9,995 nt of DNA. It comes from HGM04593 sp964512955. GTDB taxonomy: Bacteria > Bacteroidota > Bacteroidia > Bacteroidales > Bacteroidaceae. Below, piece after piece: positions 1-5,868 of this stretch. How positions within the stretch are numbered: the first letter of the stretch is position 1; each line of letters begins with the position of its first letter. The notes beneath the pieces were generated by a model. The model made no database searches and was not told the origin of the DNA. It was given only the letters and a program-made list of their open reading frames with translations. The stretch lies in the NCBI GenBank assembly GCA_964512955.1, contig CAZEKX010000071.1, positions 1 through 9,995 on the forward strand, read 5' to 3'. The translations under genes and the position numbers were made by a program.

Positions 1-7
1 GATCGTA

Positions 8-38
8 TTTATCAACCTGTTTTAGGCTGAAAAATTTG
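8..38 (+). promoter_or_regulatory. weak candidate promoter for the modular surface protein
   Basis: The sequence AAAATTTG at 31-38 matches the Bacteroidota -7 consensus TAnnTTTG at all but its first base. A TTTA at 8-11 lies 19 bases upstream and resembles the -33 TTTG element. Transcription would then start around 45, leaving a leader of roughly ten bases before the ATG at 55. Both elements are imperfect and the window begins only seven bases upstream, so a better promoter outside the window cannot be excluded. Confidence 0.25.
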
Positions 39-54
39 CAAAAATCATAAGAAT

Positions 55-3000
55 ATGAAACACAGGCTATTATTGTTGCTGTCGGTTGTGTTGTTTGCCA
101 CACAACTGACGGCACAGAACAAGGTAACAATGTCGTCGGTGCAGGGACATCCCGGGGACATTGTAACGGTGGCTCTCTCTTTGCAAAACAGTGAAGATGT
201 AACCGCTGTCGAGGTGCAGGTGCCACTGGAACGAAAGCAATTGACTTTTGTCGAGGGGTCGTGTGTGCTGAACAGTGAACGCGCCAACGGGCATGGTATA
301 AGTGCCGCTGTGGTGAACGATGTTCTTAAGATATACATATACAGTGTGTCGTTGAGCAACCTTGCCGGCAACGACGGTAATCTGTTGTCGTTCGATATTA
401 AGTTGGGTAAGTTGCCCAAGGATTACACTCTGCAACCGCAGGTTCTGTTGAGTAATGCTGCAGGCTCTGAATTGTCTGTTACGGCACAGAATGGTGTTGC
501 AACCATACTGTCGCCACAGATAGAGGTGGTTACAAAAAGCATCGACTATGGGCATATACCTATTCGCAGTACATATAACGGTGTGCTCACTCTGCGTAAC
601 AGTGGCACTGAACCGCTTGCTGTGTCGCAACTGCTGTTCAGTGCAGGGGAGTTTGTTGCTACCGAAACGGCGTTTGTCATTGAGGCAGGAGCAACAAAAA
701 ATGTTACGGTGCAATATTCTCCGGTGGAGCGTGGAGCGGTAGAGGAGTCTGTTACTGTGTTGTCGAACGCCATAAACGGCTCGGCAACAGCGCAACTTGT
801 TGCCGAGCCTTTCTCGGTGAATGAACTGCATAGCGGTAAGGCACAGGGGGTGTCCGACGAAGAGGTAACAGTGGAACTGCGCATGAACAACATGGAACCG
901 ATAGTGGCTATGCAGTGTTCGTTTGCACTGCCCGAACAGTTGGAGTATGTCGATGGCAGTTTTGCTGTAGCGGAACGTGCCGCATCGCACACTGCATCGG
1001 CTGTATATGACAACGGGAAACTTACATTGTTGCTCTTCTCTTCGTCCAATACCTGCATGACAGGCGACGACGGAGTGGTGGCTACATTCCGTCTGCGACT
1101 CGACGGGCGTAGCGGCAGTTATTTCATTACTCCGCAAAGTACTGTGCAGAGCAATGCGGCTCTCGAGAATATGACATCGGCTGTAAGCGGTGGCTATATA
1201 AGCATAAGCAGTCCTGCAATTAACGGTAACAGTGAACTCTCCATGGGTAGCAGTGCCATTACCGAAAAGGCTACGGCATCCTATTCCATAAGAAATACAG
1301 GGCGGGCACCGCTCACTGTGAACGGTGTGGCTTTTCTGTCGCATGGCTATAAGGTTCTCGATGAATTCCCGTTGGTGGTACCGGCATCGTCGAGCACTAC
1401 GCTTAATGTTGAATATGCTCCCACTGCCGAGGGAAACCACTCCACAACCATGAACATATATACAAACGACCCCGATAACCGCATGAAGAGTGTTACCGTA
1501 AGGGGCGATATATATGAACCTAACAATGTTGTTGTGGAGGGTGAAAATATGCAGGATGGCAGTTATATGCTGTCGGTATCTTTGGATAACTACACCGACA
1601 TTGTTGCGTTTCAAATGGATATTAACTGGATGGCAGGCATGCGTACATCGAACAAAGATCTTTCGGCAACCGCTCGTCTCGACGGGTTTACGTGCTCTGT
1701 TACGCAGGTAGACGATGATACTTTCCGTTTTGTTGCTTTCTCGCTAAGCAATAAATCTATTGCGGGCAACAGTGGCAAACTGTTCGATATCGTTTTCCGT
1801 CCCGATGAGGGTGTGGAGTATCGCGACACCGATATTTCTGTCGATAATCTGCTGTTGAGCAATGCCGAGAGCAGTAACTATGCATCGCAAAAGCAACTTG
1901 CAACTTTGGCGGAATATAAAAACTTTATGCTCGACTTTGTGCTTGGCAATGATACTGTGAGCAACAGTTTTGTGAAAGTGGGCAGTGCAATTGCGGCTCC
2001 CGATGTTCCATATATAAAGGGTTATGTCTTTGGCGGTTGGGGTGAACTTCCCTCTGCCATGCCTGCCGAGGATATGTCGTTTACAGGTGCTTTGTATATG
2101 CGAGGTGATATGAATATAGACAACGATATAACTGTTACCGATGTTGCCGGAGTGGTGAATGCTCTTATGGGTGTTTCCGATACCGGTGTTGCCGCGGCTC
2201 CTGCAACACGTTCTGTTGTGGCGAGCTGTGAGGTTGGCAACAGTTTGCGCATTGCTCCCTTTGCATTGGCTCCCGGTGAAGAGAAAGAGATTGAGGTGCT
2301 TATGAATAACCCGGGTGATGCTTTCTGTAACATTCAGTTCGACCTATACCTGCCCGAGGGCATCGAGGTGCTTTCCGACGACTATGGTTACTATGTCGAC
2401 TTGGGAAGTCGTACAACTCAGCGCCTGCACTCTTACCCCGAATGTGCAGTGCAACCCGACGGTGCGTTGCGTGTTGCTTGTGTTTCGTTGAGAAATGCCA
2501 CATTTAAAGAGGAGAGCGGCGACGTGCTTGTGATAACGGTAAAGGGTAGCGATACTTTGCAACCGGGTGTCTATGAACTGCAAATGAAGGGTATTGAACT
2601 TGCTCGTCCCGACGTAACTTGCGACAAGCCCGACGACTATGCGGCTTCGATTGTTGCAGGCGACGGTGCATCGTCGGCACTTGTCCTGAAAGGCGATTTT
2701 ACAGCCGGTGCGCTTACCGACCTTAGTACCGCCTTTGCAAACAAGGGCGATATAACATCGATAGACTTAACAAATGCCGTAGCAGTTGATGCAACAGAGG
2801 CATTGACAACAGGTAACCCCAATACCTTGCTTCTGCTTGCAGAAGGATGCTCTGTAGCCAATGAACATAATGTTGTGTCGGGTGGTGTATGTGCTTCGCT
2901 TGCTCTGCACGACGGTTATACATTCAATGCTCCGGTGGGCTTTACTGCCGAACAAATATCGTACGATAGGGAAATTGAGGGTGCAAAGATTGTAACTTTC

Positions 3001-3147
3001 GTGTTGCCCGTAGCACTGCCTGTGGATGCAGTGAATGGCAGTGTTTATCGTTTGAGCGGACGTCTTATTCGCAAGGGTGCAGAATCGTTCGATGGCATTG
3101 AGAGTGGTGTATATATTGTGAACGGCTGTAAAGTGTTAATTAAGTAG
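55..3147 (+). CDS. secreted modular protein with cohesin-like, choice-of-anchor D and dockerin-like domains
   Basis: This is a 1030-residue exported protein of unknown specific function. Residues 1-20 form a signal peptide (KHR, a leucine-rich core, likely cleavage after LTA). The modules I read are: cohesin-like fold at about 23-150; choice-of-anchor D/ASH beta-sandwich at 153-250 (RNSGTEPL, YSP); cohesin-like at 258-385; ASH at 388-485 (RNTGRAPL, YAP); cohesin-like at 490-615; an InlB/Listeria-Bacteroides-like repeat at about 625-682 (GYVFGGW, MPAEDMSF); a single dockerin-like calcium loop at 684-706 (D685, N687, D689, D691, D696); a fourth cohesin-like module at about 725-865; a module with NPNTL, DGYTF and FTAEQISY at about 870-990; and a type IX-like sorting tail at 997-1030 (VYRLSGRL, GVYIVNG, KVLIK). 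The inferred location is the cell surface or outside the cell, with a structural, adhesive or glycan-binding role. No catalytic domain is visible. The domain calls rest on pattern recognition without a profile search. The start is the only ATG that gives a complete signal peptide. Confidence 0.85.
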   Translation: MKHRLLLLLSVVLFATQLTAQNKVTMSSVQGHPGDIVTVALSLQNSEDVTAVEVQVPLERKQLTFVEGSCVLNSERANGHGISAAVVNDVLKIYIYSVSLSNLAGNDGNLLSFDIKLGKLPKDYTLQPQVLLSNAAGSELSVTAQNGVATILSPQIEVVTKSIDYGHIPIRSTYNGVLTLRNSGTEPLAVSQLLFSAGEFVATETAFVIEAGATKNVTVQYSPVERGAVEESVTVLSNAINGSATAQLVAEPFSVNELHSGKAQGVSDEEVTVELRMNNMEPIVAMQCSFALPEQLEYVDGSFAVAERAASHTASAVYDNGKLTLLLFSSSNTCMTGDDGVVATFRLRLDGRSGSYFITPQSTVQSNAALENMTSAVSGGYISISSPAINGNSELSMGSSAITEKATASYSIRNTGRAPLTVNGVAFLSHGYKVLDEFPLVVPASSSTTLNVEYAPTAEGNHSTTMNIYTNDPDNRMKSVTVRGDIYEPNNVVVEGENMQDGSYMLSVSLDNYTDIVAFQMDINWMAGMRTSNKDLSATARLDGFTCSVTQVDDDTFRFVAFSLSNKSIAGNSGKLFDIVFRPDEGVEYRDTDISVDNLLLSNAESSNYASQKQLATLAEYKNFMLDFVLGNDTVSNSFVKVGSAIAAPDVPYIKGYVFGGWGELPSAMPAEDMSFTGALYMRGDMNIDNDITVTDVAGVVNALMGVSDTGVAAAPATRSVVASCEVGNSLRIAPFALAPGEEKEIEVLMNNPGDAFCNIQFDLYLPEGIEVLSDDYGYYVDLGSRTTQRLHSYPECAVQPDGALRVACVSLRNATFKEESGDVLVITVKGSDTLQPGVYELQMKGIELARPDVTCDKPDDYAASIVAGDGASSALVLKGDFTAGALTDLSTAFANKGDITSIDLTNAVAVDATEALTTGNPNTLLLLAEGCSVANEHNVVSGGVCASLALHDGYTFNAPVGFTAEQISYDREIEGAKIVTFVLPVALPVDAVNGSVYRLSGRLIRKGAESFDGIESGVYIVNGCKVLIK

Positions 3148-3148
3148 T

Positions 3149-3313
3149 ATGATGAAGAGGATATATATTAAACCGGAATTGCTGGTTATGGATATTGAGA
3201 CTTCTGCTCTTGTGGCTGTTAGTCTGGGAGCAGATATGAGTAATGATGGAAGAGATGATGTAGTCTTTGAATCGAGTAAACAGAGAAATAAATGGGGTAA
3301 TCTTTGGGAATAA
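3149..3313 (+). CDS. small uncharacterised Bacteroidales protein (MKxxYxKPE type)
   Basis: This is a 54-codon ORF, with tandem in-frame ATGs at 3149 and 3152, ending in TAA at 3311. Only one base separates it from the TAG of the large surface-protein gene, so it is probably co-transcribed and may be translationally coupled. The product begins MKRIYIKPELL from the second ATG, has a hydrophobic stretch (ALVAVSLGA, about residues 20-28), then an acidic/polar part (DMSNDGRDD), and ends in an aromatic WGNLWE. Short proteins with an MKK-Y-KPE start, a valine/leucine-rich middle and a tryptophan-containing acidic end are common in Bacteroidales genomes, often near secreted proteins, and have no assigned function; that statement is from memory. 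There is no typical signal peptide and no double-glycine leader. The stop codon lies inside the downstream terminator stem. I am fairly confident it is a gene and make no functional call. Confidence 0.7.
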   Translation: MMKRIYIKPELLVMDIETSALVAVSLGADMSNDGRDDVVFESSKQRNKWGNLWE

Positions 3314-3349
3314 ACAAACAGACAGGCTTAAAGCCTGTCTGTTTGTTTA
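3311..3349. terminator. bidirectional intrinsic terminator between convergent genes
   Basis: The left arm TAAACAAACAGACAGGCTT (3311-3329) is exactly complementary to the right arm at 3331-3349, with one central A at 3330. In RNA this would fold as a stem of about 17 pairs around a small TTAAA-type loop. The lower stem is A/T-rich, so each strand reads CTGTTTGTTTATTC after the GC-richer part and supplies a U-rich run in both directions. The position, between a plus-strand gene ending at 3313 and a minus-strand gene ending at 3347, fits a shared terminator. The two TAA stops are the outermost three bases of the two arms. Confidence 0.85.
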
Positions 3350-4528
3350 TTCTACGTATAACACAATTCCTTTGAGATATTCCCCTTCGGGGTGGTAGAT
3401 ATTCACCGGGTGGTCGGCAGGTTGTGTGAGTTGGTGCAATATGCGCACCTTGCGCTTTGCCATTGCTGCCGCTGTGAATACTGCTGTACGGAAGTTCTCT
3501 TTGCTCACTACCTGTGAACAGGAGAATGTGAAGAGTATTCCACCGGGTTGTATCTTCTCTATTGCTTTTGCGTTGAGGCGACGGTAGCCGATGAGGGCAT
3601 TACGTAAACTGTCGCGATGCTTTGCAAATGCCGGTGGGTCCAGTATTATGAGGTCGTAATTGTTGCCCATGCGCTCCAAATATTCGAAGGCGTCCTCGGC
3701 GTATGCGGCATGACGCTTGTCGTCGGGGAAGTTTATTGCTACATTGGCGTTTGTGAGGTCGATGGCCTTTGCAGAACTGTCTACCGAATGTACAAGTTCG
3801 GCATTGCCTCGCAATGCATAAATGGAGAATCCTCCGGTGTAACAGAACATGTTGAGCAGTTTGCGTCCCTTGGCATACTTCTCGAGCAGAGCACGGTTCT
3901 CGCGCTGGTCTACAAAGAATCCGGTCTTTTGGCCTCGTAACCAGTCGATATGGAACTTAAGACCGTACTCTGTGGATATATTGCTTGCATTGCCTCCCAA
4001 CAGGTAGCCGTTGTCTTTGTTTATATCGGCTTTGTAGGGTAGTGTGGTGTCCGACTTATAATATATGTTCTTTATGTTGTCGCCTAATGTCTCTTTTATG
4101 GCATCGGCTATGGTCTTGCGGTTTACATGCATGCCCACACTGTGTGCTTGCATCACTGCGGTGTCGCCATATATGTCTACTACAAGTCCGGGAAGGTTGT
4201 CGCCCTCGCCATGTACTAAGCGATAGGTGTTGTTATAGGGGTTGCCTGCAATGCCTATGCTTGTACGCAGGTGGTATGCTATGGCAATACGTTTACGCCA
4301 AAAGTCGTCGGTGATGGGTTCGTCCTCGAATGTGAGTACTCGAACGGCTATACTGCCTACCTGTACATGTCCGCGAGCAATAAACTGCTTGTCGGCGGTG
4401 TATACGGTAACAATGTCGCCCTCTTCGGGGGTTCCTTCTATGCGTTGTATGGCTCCCGAGAATATCCAAGGGTGGTAGCGACGCAGTGATTCTTCTTTTC
4501 CTCGTTTAAGTATAACGGCTTTTTCCAT
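3347..4528 (-). CDS. rlmI: RlmI-type 23S rRNA (cytosine-5) methyltransferase
   Basis: This is a class I SAM-dependent RNA methyltransferase of 393 residues, close to the E. coli RlmI length of about 396. RlmI makes m5C1962 in 23S rRNA in the cytoplasm. A PUA-like RNA-binding domain occupies about residues 1-75, with the typical RYHPWIFSGAI stretch at 17-27. The methyltransferase domain shows GFFVDQRENR (203-212) and the SAM-binding motif I LLNMFCYTGGFS (224-235), followed by SVDSS (248-252). Motif IV is LDPPAF (296-301). The segment TFSCSQ (334-339) carries C337, the probable catalytic cysteine. All expected motifs are intact. The gene is probably last in the minus-strand operon, 31 bases after the exonuclease gene, and ends at the bidirectional terminator. 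The exact target base in this organism is inferred from the family; another YccW/RlmI-like rRNA specificity is possible. Confidence 0.9.
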   Translation of the reverse strand: MEKAVILKRGKEESLRRYHPWIFSGAIQRIEGTPEEGDIVTVYTADKQFIARGHVQVGSIAVRVLTFEDEPITDDFWRKRIAIAYHLRTSIGIAGNPYNNTYRLVHGEGDNLPGLVVDIYGDTAVMQAHSVGMHVNRKTIADAIKETLGDNIKNIYYKSDTTLPYKADINKDNGYLLGGNASNISTEYGLKFHIDWLRGQKTGFFVDQRENRALLEKYAKGRKLLNMFCYTGGFSIYALRGNAELVHSVDSSAKAIDLTNANVAINFPDDKRHAAYAEDAFEYLERMGNNYDLIILDPPAFAKHRDSLRNALIGYRRLNAKAIEKIQPGGILFTFSCSQVVSKENFRTAVFTAAAMAKRKVRILHQLTQPADHPVNIYHPEGEYLKGIVLYVE

Positions 4529-4559
4529 TTTTTTATCGTATAGCGTAAAATGTTTCTGT

Positions 4560-5159
4560 TTATTGATTTATAATGCCTCTTTTTACCTGTTCAAGTTTGT
4601 TGTATATATTAAGGCATGCCCATGCATCTGTGGCAGCATATAGTTCCTGTTTGTCGGTAAGTACGTCTATGTCCCAGTTCGATAATTGCTGGCTCTTTGA
4701 TATTCGTTGCCCGAACACTATTGCATACATCTTTTGCAGGCCCATCTCTTCTATTCCAAACTCTGTAACATATTTTTGCAGGTCGAGAAAACTGCCGGGA
4801 GTAAACGGCTTGCGTCTCTTGAGTGCCTGATAGTCGTCGTGTAACGAAAGCCCTACTTTTGTAATCTCTCTGCTTTCCAACAGTTGAATGAGTGAGTCGG
4901 GCATCCCTAAACGGCACAGGCGAAACAGAAAACAGGTGTCGGCTGTGGATAGTTGCAGCAGAGATACTTTGTGGTGCACTCCTTTTTTGAATGCAGGACG
5001 TGTCTCTGTGTCTATGCCGATAATCTTCTCTGTAGATAGTGCCTTTACAGCTTTCTCGGTTTCTGCTATTGTATCTATTACAAATATTCTACCTTCGAAC
5101 TGAATTATCGGCATTGTTGATATTTCGGCCTTTTCTATGTGTGCATTAAAAATCTTCAT
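4560..5159 (-). CDS. DnaQ/RNase D-like 3'-5' exonuclease domain protein
   Basis: This protein of 199 residues consists almost entirely of a DEDDy-type 3'-5' exonuclease domain. The motifs are Exo I GIDTETRPAF with D50 and E52, Exo II KVGLSLHDDYQAL with D108/D109, and Exo III YAATDAWA with Y174 and D178, so a complete two-metal active site is predicted. There is no HRDC or other RNA-binding domain, unlike full-length RNase D. The substrate, RNA or DNA 3' ends, is not visible. I chose the ATG at 5159 (MKIF...) rather than the in-frame ATG at 5204, because the later start resembles Bacteroides homologues as I remember them and the earlier one only adds residues overlapping the upstream gene (VPTTTRRT...). 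With this start the gene overlaps the DUF5063 gene by 14 bases, which suggests coupled translation. An AGGAG lies 13 bases upstream but is farther than a classical ribosome site. Confidence 0.88.
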   Translation of the reverse strand: MKIFNAHIEKAEISTMPIIQFEGRIFVIDTIAETEKAVKALSTEKIIGIDTETRPAFKKGVHHKVSLLQLSTADTCFLFRLCRLGMPDSLIQLLESREITKVGLSLHDDYQALKRRKPFTPGSFLDLQKYVTEFGIEEMGLQKMYAIVFGQRISKSQQLSNWDIDVLTDKQELYAATDAWACLNIYNKLEQVKRGIINQ

Positions 5160-5703
5160 CTGTCGTATCGTTCTCCTCGTTGTCGTCGGTACTGTTGTAT
5201 TCAATGTCGTGAAGGGCGCGAAGTGTATTTACCAATGTCTGCCCCCAGTATTGACGAAAATGTTCGTTGCACTCTATAATGGCATCGTGCATTGTTTCGT
5301 TAATCCCCAAACGAAAGAGGCATACAAAATTCTTTATGTCCTGATATATGTCGGCAAGGTCTTCGGATATATTTTTGGTAATGGGTGTGTCGCTGTACTT
5401 CATGTCGGCAACGAAAACATCCAGATAGGTGTCTTTGTCGGCAAGCAGGTCGGCAATGGTCATGCGTAGTACCTCGTAACTGTCCTCGGTTACAAATTGC
5501 TCCAAATCGTCTTCGTTTACCCTTTCGTCGGCAGGTAACATTTGAACCTTTATATATAATAGTGGCAACAGTTTCAGCATGGTGCCGACAAACTCCTTAC
5601 GGGTATATTCGTTTGTGCGCTCCAAATAAGCACAAAATTCGGCTGCCACTGTAACAAACTCAACTGTGTTGCGCGAAAATACTATGTCCTCTTTTTCTTG
5701 CAT
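5146..5703 (-). CDS. DUF5063 domain protein of unknown function
   Basis: This is a 185-residue soluble, probably all-helical protein without a signal peptide or membrane segment. I recognise it as the Bacteroidota DUF5063 type from KYSDTPI (102-108), ISEDLADIYQDIKNF (112-126) and YWGQTLVNTLRALHD (152-166). The last 15 residues (171-185) are highly acidic and low-complexity, and are encoded in the region approaching and overlapping the exonuclease start. No catalytic motif is visible. It is first in a three-gene minus-strand operon with a 3'-5' exonuclease and an rRNA methyltransferase. A role as partner or regulator of the exonuclease is suggested only by the overlap and the conserved neighbourhood. 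The start at 5703 is the first ATG after the candidate promoter and leaves a very short leader. Confidence 0.85.
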   Translation of the reverse strand: MQEKEDIVFSRNTVEFVTVAAEFCAYLERTNEYTRKEFVGTMLKLLPLLYIKVQMLPADERVNEDDLEQFVTEDSYEVLRMTIADLLADKDTYLDVFVADMKYSDTPITKNISEDLADIYQDIKNFVCLFRLGINETMHDAIIECNEHFRQYWGQTLVNTLRALHDIEYNSTDDNEENDTTDEDF

Positions 5704-5717
5704 TGCTTTGAAATTTG

Positions 5718-5784
5718 TCGCGAAGTTACAAAAAAAATACTGAAGGCGACCGTAATGTTATTTATTTTTTCATTATCTTCGCGA
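5718..5784. repeat. 8-bp inverted repeat in the divergent control region
   Basis: TCGCGAAG at 5718-5725 and CTTCGCGA at 5777-5784 are perfect reverse complements with centres 59 bases apart. The left arm overlaps the candidate -7 element of the minus-strand operon. The right arm falls in the spacer between the -33 and -7 elements proposed for ftsK. The similarity continues imperfectly outside the core (minus strand TAACTTCGCGAC against plus strand TATCTTCGCGAA). It could be a pair of protein-binding sites controlling both operons, or simply two related promoter sequences. The distance is too long for a simple RNA hairpin. Confidence 0.4.
5721..5728 (-). promoter_or_regulatory. candidate -7 element for the DUF5063-exonuclease-rlmI operon
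   Basis: Read on the minus strand, 5728-5721 is TAACTTCG, one mismatch from the Bacteroidota -7 consensus TAnnTTTG. It lies 17 bases before the ATG of the DUF5063 gene, so the leader would be only about ten bases. A run of eight T residues and a G sits directly upstream. No good -33 TTTG is found at the usual 19-21 base spacing, which lowers confidence. It overlaps the left arm of an inverted repeat that recurs near the ftsK promoter. Confidence 0.4.
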
Positions 5785-5796
5785 ATGTAAATTTGC
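5765..5796 (+). promoter_or_regulatory. promoter for ftsK-lolA-trxB
   Basis: TAAATTTGC at 5788-5796 is an exact match to the Bacteroidota -7 element TAnnTTTG plus the frequent trailing C. TTTT at 5765-5768 lies exactly 19 bases upstream and matches three of four bases of the -33 TTTG element. The predicted start of transcription is near 5802, giving an untranslated leader of about 65 bases before the ftsK ATG at 5869. A second, weaker -7-like sequence, TATCTTCG, lies at 5774-5781. No riboswitch-like structure was recognised in the leader. Confidence 0.5.
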
Positions 5797-5868
5797 GGAG
5801 ATATCGCCTGTTGAGTAATGTGCTGTGAATGAGGCTGTTCTTCGCCTTTGTAAAATAAATACTGTTAT

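Noticed and set aside
70..1614. A 514-codon open frame on the minus strand opposite the surface-protein gene
   Set aside because: It is entirely opposite a well-supported gene with signal peptide and domains. Its translation is rich in His, Arg, Cys and Gln without any recognisable domain, and it lacks a promoter or credible start context. It is best explained as a by-product of the codon use of the real gene.
55..3147. A cellulosome scaffoldin
   Set aside because: Cohesin-like modules and a dockerin-like loop are present, but the modules are divergent, no carbohydrate-active enzyme gene is nearby, and cohesin-fold beta-sandwiches are widespread in non-cellulosomal Bacteroidota surface proteins.
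5105..5204. The earlier in-frame start at 5204 for the exonuclease
   Set aside because: The 15 extra residues (MNTTVPTTTRRTIRQ) overlap the coding end of the DUF5063 gene further and look like out-of-frame translation of it. MKIF at 5159 matches the expected family start.
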